Assembly (NCBI GenBank): GCA_965199095.1
Contig: CBDAQM010000006.1
Location: 124,001 to 188,000, forward strand
Direction: 5' to 3'
DNA: 64,000 bases
Source of the DNA: LMUY01 sp965199095
GTDB lineage: Bacteria; Pseudomonadota; Alphaproteobacteria; Acetobacterales; Acetobacteraceae
The translations under genes were made by a program, and so were the position numbers. The notes under the pieces are model-generated. The model saw nothing but the letters and a program-made list of their open reading frames with translations. It searched no databases and had not been told where the DNA came from. Below, one piece after another: positions 28,526-37,883 of the stretch. Position 1 is the first letter of the stretch; each line of letters starts with the position of its first letter.

Positions 28526-30360
28526 GCTGCCGCGACCCCGCCGAGATAGGCTTCCTGCACGAAGGCGTTGCGCTGGATTTCCGCCGGCGTGCCTTCGGCG
28601 AGCAACTGCCCCTCGTGCAGCACGGTGATACGCTCCGCCAGTTCGAACAGCGCGTCCATGTCGTGCTCCACGACGACCATCGTGCGGCCGCGGCGGATGG
28701 TCTTCAGCAACTGCACCGTCTCCGTCCGCTCCCGCGGGCTCATGCCGGCCAATGGCTCATCCAGCAGCAGCAAGGTCGGCGACGAGGCCAGCGACAGGCC
28801 GATCTCCAGCCGCCGCTTTTCGCCGTAGGACAGGTCGGAGACCAGCATGTCGGCCCGGGCAGACAGCTTCACCAACGCCATCGTCTGGTCGACCTGCGTC
28901 GCCAGCCCCGGCACCCGGTTGAGCCGCCGGAACAGATCCAGCCGAAACCGGCCGCGGCGCTGCGCCAGCACCGCGATCTCCAGGTTCTGCCGCACGGTCA
29001 GGCGGTTGAAGAGCTGGTTGATCTGGTAGCTCTTGGTCAGGCCAAGCTGGCAGACCTTGGAGACATCCTGTCCGGTGATGTCCTGGCCATGGAAGAATAT
29101 CTGCCCGGAGGTCGGTTTCACCTCACAGGTTAGCATCTTGAAGAACGTGCTTTTGCCGGCGCCGTTCGGGCCGATGACGCCCCTCAGCTCCCCCTCCTGG
29201 ACGGAAAACGATATGTTCTGGTTTGCCAAAAGCCCGCCATACCGCTTGGTGATCCCGCGCGTCTCCAGCACCGGGCCGCCATGGGCTGGCCCGGCGGCCC
29301 GCTGCCGTGCCGACGGCCCGACACTGGCGATGACGCTGTCGGCGGCGTCGATCACCGGGTTTTCCTCAGGCGGCTCCAAATGAGGCTTCGCCTTCGACCG
29401 CGTGATCAGGCTGACGACCCCGCCGATCAGCCCGCGGCGCAGGAAGCACACCAGCAGGACGAAGACCACGCCCAGAACGAGCCGCCACGCGCTGCCGAGC
29501 CCCGCCGGGCCCTGCAGGAAATCGCGTAGGTACAGCCATACCGCGGCGCCGAACAGCGGGCCGAACAGCGTGCCCGTGCCGCCGATCACGGTCTGCATCA
29601 CCAACTGGCCGGACGTGTCGAAGGTGAAGGCCTCGGGCGGCATGTAGCCCTGCAGCACGCCCAGCAGGCCGCCGGCGAACCCGGCATAGCCGCTGGCGAT
29701 CACGAACGCCGTCAGCTTGTAGAGCGCGACCGAGTGGCCGAGCGCCTGCACGCGCAGCGGGTTCTCCCGGATGGCGATCAGGATCGCGCCCACGGGCGCA
29801 TGCACGATCCGCCGCGCGACCACCAGGCCCACGAAGAAGCAGACGGCGAGGAAGCCGTACATCGACCAGCCGGTGGTGATCCGCAGCACGTAGGGTCCGA
29901 GGGCGAAGACCGGCGCGGGCACGCCGGGCAGGCCGTTCTCGCCGCCGGTGTAGTCGGACAGCGGAGAGTTCTCGAGAAAGAAGAACACCTGGGCGATAGC
30001 CACGGTGATCATGGCGAAATAGATGCCGGTGCGCCGCAGCGCGACCAGCCCCACCAGCAGCCCGGCGACCATGGCGCCAGCCGTGCCGATGACGAGCGCC
30101 AGCAGCACGCTGTCCATCATGTTGTTTGTCAGCAGGTAGGCGGCGATGAACCCGCCCGTGCCGTAGAAGGCCGCCTGGCCGAATGACAGCAGCCCGGTGT
30201 AGCCGAACAGCAGGTCGAACCCGATCCCGAACAATCCCCACACGACGATGCGGTTGACCGTGTCCGGCGAGAACCCGACGATTGGGAGCACGTAGGGCGC
30301 CACTAAGAGGCCGATGATGCACGCGAGCTCCGGCCAATAGCGGCGCAGCACCAGGCTCAT
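28522..30360 (-). CDS. LivM-LivG fusion: permease plus ATPase of a liv-type importer
   Basis: One 612-residue reading frame with two parts. Residues 1 to about 335 are a LivM-type permease with 8-10 helices (GLLSFGQAAFYGTGGFIAAY; VIGGTGTLFGPLFGA). After a linker of about 45 residues comes a LivG-type ATPase with GPNGAGKSTFFKML (Walker A), LSYGEKRRLEIGLSLA (LivG-type signature, with Y for the usual first G) and LLLLDEPLAGMSP (Walker B). In E. coli these are separate proteins. The start is the ATG at 30358-30360, four bases inside the livH stop; the frame is open further upstream but overlaps livH. No stop or slippery site was seen at the junction. Confidence 0.9.
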
Positions 30361-31232
30361 TCCCGCCCCCGCAGGCCCAGCAGGCCCTGCGGCCGCACCA
30401 CCAGCACCAGCGTCATCACCGCGAACAGCATGACCTGCGAGTAGCTCGGGTCGATCGCCGACGTGAGGCTTAGGATTTCCCCGGCGATCAGCCCGCCCAA
30501 CACCGCCCCGGGAAAGGAACCGATGCCGCCGATCACCACCACCACGAAGGTCTGCACCAGGATCGTGTCGCCCACATCCGGCGTCGGCGCCACCACGGGC
30601 GCGTTGATGATGCCGGCGAACCCGGCCGCCATCGCGCCGATCCCGAACACCAGCAGGAACACCCGGTAGACGTTGATCCCCAGGATGTTCACCATGCCCG
30701 AATCCTCGATCCCCGCCCGCACGATGATGCCGAGCTTGGTGCGGTAGAGCAGGATGTACAACAGCAGCAGCGCGACCGCGGCGATGCCCAGCACGGCCAG
30801 CCGGTAGGTCGGATAGAACAGGAAGCCGAGCTGCGTCACGCCGAGAGCCCAGGCCGGCGGCGGCACGGAGACGGACAGCCCGCCGAAGGCCAGCCGCACC
30901 AGTTCCACCAGCACGATGCCGATCCCGAACGTGACCAGAATCTGGTCCTCCGGCGGGCGCGGATAGAAATGGCGGATGACGACGAACTCCATCACCACGC
31001 CCACGACGCCGACGAACACGGAGCCGCCGAGGATCGCCAGCAGGAACGAGTTCGTCGCCGCCCACACGACGTAGCCGGCATAGCCGCCGAGCATGAACAT
31101 CGCGCCGTGGGCCAGGTTCAGCACCCCGAGCGTGCCGTAGATGATGGTCAGCCCCGAACTGATCAGGGCAAGCAGGGCGCCGAGAGCCAGGCCGTTGAAG
31201 AACTGCGAGATCAGGTTCGGCCAGGTCAGCAT
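30357..31232 (-). CDS. livH: Branched-chain amino acid ABC transporter permease LivH
   Basis: A 291-residue inner-membrane permease with about eight helices. Family hallmarks are FFNGLALGALLALISSGLTI at the start, GVLNLAHGAMFMLGGY, and VIGGIGSFPGAVLGGLIAGE. It pairs with the LivM part of the downstream fusion to form the channel. It follows the binding-protein gene after a 24-base gap and overlaps the fusion gene by four bases. Confidence 0.93.
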   Translation of the reverse strand: MLTWPNLISQFFNGLALGALLALISSGLTIIYGTLGVLNLAHGAMFMLGGYAGYVVWAATNSFLLAILGGSVFVGVVGVVMEFVVIRHFYPRPPEDQILVTFGIGIVLVELVRLAFGGLSVSVPPPAWALGVTQLGFLFYPTYRLAVLGIAAVALLLLYILLYRTKLGIIVRAGIEDSGMVNILGINVYRVFLLVFGIGAMAAGFAGIINAPVVAPTPDVGDTILVQTFVVVVIGGIGSFPGAVLGGLIAGEILSLTSAIDPSYSQVMLFAVMTLVLVVRPQGLLGLRGRE

Positions 31233-31256
31233 GGGGCGTGGACCCTCGGCGTCAGG

Positions 31257-32582
31257 TCAGGTGTAGCTGCCGAGCTTGCAGCCGAATGCGTCCGGGGCCT
31301 GCATCAGCGGTGCGCCGTCCAGCACCTCCACGATGTCCCAGTAATCGTCGCCCGCCGTCATGTCGGCCTTCTTCTTGCCGCGCAGCACGGCGACCGGGCG
31401 GACGAGCTGGTGGTCCGCCGCGCGGAAATACACCTCGCCGGTCGTGGACTCCACCTTCTGCCCGGCCTCATAGGCTTTGATGATTTCGGGCGGATAGAAG
31501 GTCTTGGCGCGTTCCACCGCATCTGCCCACATGGCGATTTGCATGTAGCCGGTGTTGGCGCCCCATTCCGGCTTGTAGTTGTATTTCTTCTCGAACGCCG
31601 CAACGAACTCCTTCGCCAGCGGATAGCGGTCCTGCATGGTCCACCAGAACTCGCTCGCGGTGAACACGCCCTGCGTCACGTCCGGCCCGACTTCCTTTGC
31701 CAGGAACGGCACGGCGTACGCCACCACCAGCGTCTGCTTCTGCAGGATGCCGAATTGCTGCGCCTGCTTGATGGATTGCACGGCGTCGTTGCCGAAATTG
31801 ATGTTGACGAACACGTCGGCGCCGCTGTTGGCGATGTTCAGCAGGTAGGAGCTGTAATCCGGCGTGCCCAGCGGGCAGACCTGGTTGGTCGCCGTCGTCC
31901 AGCCGCCCTTCTTGAGGTATTCCTCCATCGACTGGCGGACGGTGTGGCCGTACGTGTAGTCGGGGGTAAGAAAGGCGATCTTCTTCTTCTCGCCGAGGCT
32001 CTTGATCAGCACCGGGCCCAGCGCGGCGGCGGCGGTTTGCCCGTAGAAGCACTCGCGGAATGAATAGCGGGCGCAATCCTTGCCGGTCGTGTCGTTGGAG
32101 CCGCTGATGCCGGGCAGGTAGATCACCTTCTCCCGGTCGGCCAATTTGTTCAGCGCCACGGCGGTCGCGCTGGAAACGGAGCCGGTGAACATCACCGCCT
32201 TGTTCTCACTGATGAAGCGGGACGCCGCCTGCACCGCCGTGTTCGGCTTGGCCTCTTCGTCGGCGACACCGAACTTCACCTCCTTGCCGAGCACGCCCTT
32301 GGAGGTATGCGGCGAGATTTTCTTGATCAGCGGATCGCCGTTGTTCAGGTGCTCGATGGCGAGCGTATAGCCTTTCAGCACATCCTCGCCCTGCACGGCG
32401 TAGGTGCCGGTGCGTGGCACGGCGATGCCGACGAACACGGAACTGCCTGCACTGCCAGCGGGGAAGGTGCCCAGCGCCGGGTAATCCTCGGCACGGGCCG
32501 TCCATGGCAACAACATCCCGCCGAGCAGGCCGGCCCCGGCCTTCAGCGTTGTGCGGCGCAACATAGGCGTTTGATGTGTCAC
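31257..32582 (-). CDS. Tat-exported liv-type substrate-binding protein
   Basis: A 441-residue periplasmic binding protein of the LivK/urea-amide type (Peripla_BP_6). It has a twin-arginine signal, MLRRTTLKAGAGLLGGMLL, ending near TARA. The mature part begins with the family opening GIAVPRTGTYAVQGEDVLKG and has GKEVKFGVADEEAKPNTAV and FTGSVSSATAVALNKLA. The start is the GTG at 32580-32582 with GGGAG eight bases upstream; the ATG at 32564 is an alternative. First gene of the liv unit, so the order is binding protein, LivH, LivM-LivG, LivF. Ligand unknown. Confidence 0.88.
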   Translation of the reverse strand: MTHQTPMLRRTTLKAGAGLLGGMLLPWTARAEDYPALGTFPAGSAGSSVFVGIAVPRTGTYAVQGEDVLKGYTLAIEHLNNGDPLIKKISPHTSKGVLGKEVKFGVADEEAKPNTAVQAASRFISENKAVMFTGSVSSATAVALNKLADREKVIYLPGISGSNDTTGKDCARYSFRECFYGQTAAAALGPVLIKSLGEKKKIAFLTPDYTYGHTVRQSMEEYLKKGGWTTATNQVCPLGTPDYSSYLLNIANSGADVFVNINFGNDAVQSIKQAQQFGILQKQTLVVAYAVPFLAKEVGPDVTQGVFTASEFWWTMQDRYPLAKEFVAAFEKKYNYKPEWGANTGYMQIAMWADAVERAKTFYPPEIIKAYEAGQKVESTTGEVYFRAADHQLVRPVAVLRGKKKADMTAGDDYWDIVEVLDGAPLMQAPDAFGCKLGSYT

Positions 32583-32720
32583 GGCGTATCTCCCTCCCCA
32601 AAAGACCGCGCGTCCGCTGCCGGGTGAACCCCGGCCATCTTGTATTACGGTCTGCACGCATCCTCGCTTGTATGGGAGCGCGCCATTGCCGCAAAGCGCT
32701 ATTTTGCTGCAGAGGCGTAG

Positions 32721-32745
32721 CCCGTATCCGCGCAGCGGATGCGGG
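32721..32745. repeat. GTAGCCCG-type hairpin
   Basis: CCCGTATCCGC (32721-32731) pairs with GCGGATGCGGG (32735-32745) through an 11-bp stem containing one G-T pair and a 3-base loop. It is preceded by GTAG. It lies in the 204-base gap between the mannitol-dehydrogenase gene 3' end and the binding-protein gene and resembles the hairpin at 13419. No other feature was seen in this gap. Confidence 0.5.
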
Positions 32746-32786
32746 ACCATGGCAACCGACAGCGCCCGGCGTGCAACTTCGAGCCC

Positions 32787-34265
32787 TTAAAATTTCAACT
32801 CCGCCGCCGCTTGCGCCAGCGTCGCACGGCTCCCGTTGCGGTACAAGGCTGCCAACCAACGCCCGACGGGCGCCACCAGCCGAGGGTCGGTCCCGGTCTC
32901 ACCGAACAGGGCGGTGATGCCCAGCAGCGGCGCCGGGTCCTCGCCACCCTGGACGGCGGCGTCGCGCAGCAGGGATGCCAGCGGGTGGCGCACGTCGATC
33001 GGCTGGCCGGCCTCGTCCTCGCCGCGGACCCGGCGCAGCCAGGCCGCCAGCGCCAGCGCCAGCAGGTCCAGCGGCGCCCCGGCGCGCAGGCGGTCGCGGA
33101 TCGGGTCCACCAGGACGTTCAGCGGCGCGTCGGTGTTGACCCGCTCGACCGTGTCCTTGATCGCGGTGTTGCCGAAGCGCTGGATCAGCGTCGCCTTGTA
33201 GTCCGCCAGGTCGATGCCCGGCACCGGCGGCAATGTCGGGCCGGTCTCCCGGTCCATCAGCGCGGTCATGTAGCGGGTCATCAGCGGGTCGGCCATCGCC
33301 TCGTCAATGGTGACGTAGCCGGCCAGCCGTCCCAGCCCGGCCACCGCCAAATGGCTCGCGTTCAGCAGCCGCAGCTTCATGAATTCATAGGGCGCCACGT
33401 CGGCCACGAACTGCGCGCCGACCTGCTCCCAGGCCGGCCGTCCGGCGACGAAGCGGTCTTCGATCACCCATTGCGTAAAGGTCTCGCAGAACACCGGCCA
33501 GGCATCGGCGATCCCGTGGCGCTCCGCCAGCGCCGCCACGTCCGCGGGCGTCGTCACCGGGGTGATGCGGTCGACCATCGTGCTAGGGAAGCTGATCTCC
33601 GCCGCGATCCACTCGGCCAGCACCGGGTCGCGCCGCCGCGCCAGCGTCAGCACCGCGTCGCGCAGCACCGTCCCGTTATGCTGGATGTTGTCGCAACTGA
33701 GCGCGGTGAACGCCGGCGCGCCAGCCTCGCGGCGGCGGCGGCATGCCTCGACGATAACGCCGATGGCGCTGCGTGGCTGCGTCGGCTGCGCCAGATCGGC
33801 CTGAATCAGCGGGTTATCCAAGTCGAGCTGCTTGGTCGCCCGGTTCAGGCAATAGCCGTTTTCCGTCACGGTCAGGCTGACGATGCGGATGGCCGGCTGG
33901 TCGATCGCATCCAACAGGGCGGCGCTGCTGTCCCCGGCGAACAGCACGGCCGCCAGGGCGCCGATCACCGTCACCGTCTCCTCCGCGCCGCTGCGTTCGA
34001 CCAGCGTGTAGAGCCCGTCCTGCGGCGCCAGCGCCTCCGCCAGGCGGCGGTCCCCCGGCAGCAGGCCGGCGCCGGCGATGCCCCATTGCAGCGCGTCCGG
34101 CCGCGCCTGCATGAGGGTGTGGGTGTAGCGGGCCATGTGCGCCCGGTGGAATCCGCCGAGGCCCAGATGGACGATCCCAGGGCGCACGGTCGCCACGTTG
34201 AAGCCCGGCGCCACCGAGGCTGGAAGTGTGGCAAGCGCGGCGCGGTTGAGGCGGGTCGGTGGCAT
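32787..34265 (-). CDS. Mannitol dehydrogenase family NAD-dependent oxidoreductase
   Basis: A 492-residue polyol-specific long-chain dehydrogenase/reductase (mannitol 2-dehydrogenase, fructuronate or tagaturonate reductase family). The NAD-binding part shows IVHLGLGGFHRAHMARYTH, then WGIAGAGLLPGD. The active site lies in EFMKLRLLNASHLAVAG, with the Lys, Asn and His of the family. Normal length for the family. The ATG at 34265 has AGGGAG upstream on the minus strand. A polyol-type ABC importer stands at 61.9 kb, but not adjacent. Mannitol, arabinitol and sugar acids are all possible substrates. Confidence 0.88.
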   Translation of the reverse strand: MPPTRLNRAALATLPASVAPGFNVATVRPGIVHLGLGGFHRAHMARYTHTLMQARPDALQWGIAGAGLLPGDRRLAEALAPQDGLYTLVERSGAEETVTVIGALAAVLFAGDSSAALLDAIDQPAIRIVSLTVTENGYCLNRATKQLDLDNPLIQADLAQPTQPRSAIGVIVEACRRRREAGAPAFTALSCDNIQHNGTVLRDAVLTLARRRDPVLAEWIAAEISFPSTMVDRITPVTTPADVAALAERHGIADAWPVFCETFTQWVIEDRFVAGRPAWEQVGAQFVADVAPYEFMKLRLLNASHLAVAGLGRLAGYVTIDEAMADPLMTRYMTALMDRETGPTLPPVPGIDLADYKATLIQRFGNTAIKDTVERVNTDAPLNVLVDPIRDRLRAGAPLDLLALALAAWLRRVRGEDEAGQPIDVRHPLASLLRDAAVQGGEDPAPLLGITALFGETGTDPRLVAPVGRWLAALYRNGSRATLAQAAAELKF

Positions 34266-34364
34266 CGTGCGGTTCTCCCTTTGGTGACACGCTCTACCAT
34301 CAACGGTGCGGCTCTGCGTCTTTGATGTTATGGCGGCACGAGACCCATTCCGGAAGGAGCCGAG

Positions 34365-35192
34365 ATGACCCGACGCCGCCTGGCCGCCCTGGCATGTGCC
34401 AGCCTGTTCGCCGCGCTGGAGGTGCATGCGGCCGAGGTGCCGGATGCCATCCGCCAGTCCGGCACCCTGCACCTGTCGGTCAACGCCACCTATGCCCCGA
34501 TGGAGTACCACGACACCGCCACCAACGAGCTCACCGGCCTCGACATCGACCTGGCCAATGCCCTGGCCAAGCAGTTGGGGCTGACCATCGTCTGGAGCGA
34601 CGTGGCGTTCGAGCAGTTGATCCCCGCGTTGCAGACCAGCCGCTCCGACTTCATCATCAGCGGCTTTTCCGACCGTGCCTCGCGCCGCGAGACGATGGAC
34701 TTCGTGGATTACCTGACCACCGGGCCGCAATTCTTCACCCTGGCCGACAGCCCCGCCAAGGCGCCGGCCGACCTCTGCGGCATGAAGGTGGGGACCGTCC
34801 GCAGCACCTCCTTCCCGGTCGAGATCGACAAGTGGAGCAAGGCCAATTGCGAGGCCGCGGGCAAGCCGGCGGTGCAATACGTGCCCGGCGAGAACAGCAT
34901 CGACGTCCGCAACCAACTCAAGCAGGGGCGCATCGACGCTGCCGTGCAGGGCAGCGAGACGCTGCCCTATGCGCAGGCCAACGAGCCCGGCAAATACCGC
35001 ATCCTCGGCAAGCCGATCGCCTATGGCTACCAGGGCATCGCCTTCCGCAAGGGCGACGTGGCGCTGCGCGACGCTGTGACCGACGCGTTCAAGGCGCTGA
35101 TCGCCAACGGCGCCTACACCGCCGTGCTGACGAAATACGGCCTGGCCGCAAACGCGGTGCCCGAACCGCTGCTGAACGCCTCGCCACAGTGA
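34365..35192 (+). CDS. Polar amino acid ABC transporter substrate-binding protein
   Basis: A 275-residue periplasmic protein (SBP_bac_3). It has a signal peptide ending near HAAE (about residue 22). Family segments are TYAPMEYHDTATNELTGLDI, VAFEQLIPALQTSRSDFIISG, and KVGTVRSTSFPVEIDKW. It has GAAGGAG upstream of the ATG. The stop overlaps the permease GTG by four bases. First gene of a three-gene importer plus deacetylase run. It is divergent from the mannitol dehydrogenase gene; the 99-base gap presumably carries both promoters. Confidence 0.9.
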   Translation: MTRRRLAALACASLFAALEVHAAEVPDAIRQSGTLHLSVNATYAPMEYHDTATNELTGLDIDLANALAKQLGLTIVWSDVAFEQLIPALQTSRSDFIISGFSDRASRRETMDFVDYLTTGPQFFTLADSPAKAPADLCGMKVGTVRSTSFPVEIDKWSKANCEAAGKPAVQYVPGENSIDVRNQLKQGRIDAAVQGSETLPYAQANEPGKYRILGKPIAYGYQGIAFRKGDVALRDAVTDAFKALIANGAYTAVLTKYGLAANAVPEPLLNASPQ

Positions 35193-36036
35193 GCGGCGGA
35201 CTGGCCGGCGGGTTCCCGGACCTTTCCGGCCTGCCGGCCGCCCGCCGCCTGCATTGGGGCCGCTGGCTGGCTGCGTTGCTGATCGTGGCCGTGCTGCTGG
35301 CCCTGGCCCGCGCCTTTGCGCACGGGCAGATCGAGTGGAGCTACGTCGCGCGCTTCCTCACCGTGCCCGTCATCCTGACGGGGATCTTCAACACCGTGGC
35401 GATGGCGGTGCTGGCGATGGCGCTGGGGATCGGGCTCGGCGTCGTGGTGGCGGTGATGCGGCTGTCGCCCAACCCGGTGCTCGCCGGGGTCGCGGCCGGC
35501 TACACTTGGCTGTTCCGCGGCACGCCGCTGATCCTGCAATTGCTGCTCTGGTTCAACCTGGCGCTGATCTTCCCGACCATCGGCATCCCCGGCCTGTGGT
35601 CGGCGCGCGCGGTGGACGTGATGACGCCGTTCCTCTCGGCCTTGCTGGGCCTGGGGATCAACCAGGGCGCCTACACGTCGGAGGTGGTGCGCGCCGGGCT
35701 GCTGTCGGTGGATGCCGGGCAGTACGAGGCGGCGGCGGCGATCGGGATGGGGCGGCTGCGCGCCCAGCGCCGCATCATCCTGCCGCAGGCGATGCGGGTC
35801 GTCATCCCGCCCTTGGCCAACGAGTTCATCGGCCTGGTGAAGGCCACCTCGCTCGCCAGCGTGATCCAGTATCCGGAGGTGCTGCATAACGCGGAGAACA
35901 TCTACTACGCCAACTCCCGCGTGATCGAATTGCTGATCGTGGCCGGGCTCTGGTACCTGCTGGTCGTCTCAATCCTGACGCCGGTGCAGATGCTGCTGGA
36001 GCGGCGCTTCGCCCGCGGCGTGGCGCGGCCCACGCG

Positions 36037-36040
<4 letters not shown>
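35189..36040 (+). CDS. Polar amino acid ABC transporter permease (HisM/GlnP type)
   Basis: A 283-residue membrane protein with about five helices. It has the His/Glu/Gln/Arg permease features: ILTGIFNTVAMAVLAMALGI, FRGTPLILQLLLW, and the EAA loop as EAAAAIGMGRLRAQRRIILP. GTG start overlaps the TGA of the binding-protein gene. As only one permease is present it probably works as a homodimer. The long N-terminal stretch before the first helix (about 30 residues) is slightly unusual. Confidence 0.9.
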
Positions 36041-36804
<764 letters not shown>

Positions 36805-36817
36805 GGAGGCGATAACC

Positions 36818-37747
36818 ATGCTCGACCGTGAGGCGCTTGCCACCATTCCCCTGGCGCCGGCGAACACCGCCCCGCCCGCGCCAGCGTATCCGTGGCCGGC
36901 GCCCTACAGCGCCGCCATGTTCCTGTCCTTCGACGTGGATGCGGAGACCGCCTGGACCAGCAAGGACGCCGCCCACGCCCAGCGCCTCGTCACCATGAGC
37001 TATGGCGGCTTCGAGGCCCGGGTCGGCACGCCCAAGTTGCTGGATTTGCTGGCGCAGTTGGGGCTGAAGGCGACCTTCTTCATCACCGGGTGGTCGGTGG
37101 ACGCGCACCCGGCGATGGCCGAGGCGATCCTGCACGCCGGGCACGAGATCGGCCACCACGGCTACCACCACCTGCTGCCGGACCCCGGCGACCCGCTGAT
37201 CGAGGAGGAGGTGGAGCGCGGGTTCGACGCGCTGAAGCGGCGGCTGGGCGTGGTCCCGACCGGATACCGTGCGCCGTATGGCGAGTTCACCGAAGCGCTG
37301 CGGCAGTCCTTGGTGCGGCACGGCATCACCTACACCTCGTCCTTCCGCGACGACGTGCGGCCGTATCGCCACCGCCTGGCGGACGGCACGCCCGGCACGA
37401 TCGAGCTGCCGGTGACGCCGAGTTACGACGATTGGACGCTCGGCCTGTCGGCCCGGTTCAGCCCGCGGCCGATCTTCCCGCGGGAGCACGTGCTGTCGAT
37501 CTGGAAGGACGAACTGGACGAGTCGCGCGACTGGGGGGCGCTGGTGACCACCGTGCTGCACCCGCAATGCAGCGGCCGCCCCATGCGCCTGCGCCTGCTG
37601 CGCGAGTTCCTGCAATATGCGGCGGCTTGCCCGGATTTGTGGATCGCCACCGGCGCGGCCATCGCCGAGAACTTCCAGCGCCACGAGGCCGGCGCGGCGA
37701 CGGCAAGTGATGATGTTGGTTCATCGCTTGCGGCTGGTTCCGCGTGA
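36818..37747 (+). CDS. NodB-type polysaccharide deacetylase family protein
   Basis: A 309-residue metal-dependent hydrolase with the NodB homology motifs: FLSFDVDAET (D39, D41), HEIGHHGYHH (HxxxxH metal ligands) and TGYRAPYGEF (RxPY). No signal peptide, so it acts in the cytoplasm. This subgroup resembles the HpPgdA/cyclic-imide-hydrolase and allantoinase-like (PuuE) branch more than secreted chitin deacetylases. Being the last gene of an amino acid importer operon supports a role in breaking down an imported nitrogen compound such as a cyclic imide rather than a polysaccharide. This last point is inference. Confidence 0.82.
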   Translation: MLDREALATIPLAPANTAPPAPAYPWPAPYSAAMFLSFDVDAETAWTSKDAAHAQRLVTMSYGGFEARVGTPKLLDLLAQLGLKATFFITGWSVDAHPAMAEAILHAGHEIGHHGYHHLLPDPGDPLIEEEVERGFDALKRRLGVVPTGYRAPYGEFTEALRQSLVRHGITYTSSFRDDVRPYRHRLADGTPGTIELPVTPSYDDWTLGLSARFSPRPIFPREHVLSIWKDELDESRDWGALVTTVLHPQCSGRPMRLRLLREFLQYAAACPDLWIATGAAIAENFQRHEAGAATASDDVGSSLAAGSA

Positions 37748-37796
37748 TGCCTGTTGCCGCCCTAACGCGCGATCGTTCAGGTTGACGGCAGTGCTT

Positions 37797-37883
37797 CTCC
37801 CTCTCCCTCTGGGAGAGGGTCGGGGTGAGGGTCCGACGCGCAAGACCGTGCATTTGGCCCTCACCCAACCCTCTCCCCGAGGG
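37797..37883 (+). repeat. Composite double-hairpin repeat, copy 2 (interrupted by the IS)
   Basis: Same 92-bp-type element as at 14491 and 61748: CTCCCTCT hairpin, CGGGGTGAGGGTCCGACGCG core, then CATTTGGCCCTCACCCAACC and the left arm of the second hairpin. The second hairpin is split by the IS4-family element; its missing right part (AGAGGG) continues at 39438 after the target duplication. The element begins about 50 bases after the deacetylase stop. Confidence 0.8.
37875..37883. repeat. 9-bp target site duplication, left copy
   Basis: CCCCGAGGG immediately left of the insertion sequence, repeated exactly at 39429-39437. A 9-bp duplication is what IS50-like members of the IS4 family produce. 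Confidence 0.85.

Noticed and set aside
30361..31065. An N-terminal extension of the LivM-LivG fusion
   Set aside because: The extension lies wholly inside livH in another frame and shows no membrane-protein character; the ATG at 30360 fits LivM and the four-base overlap.
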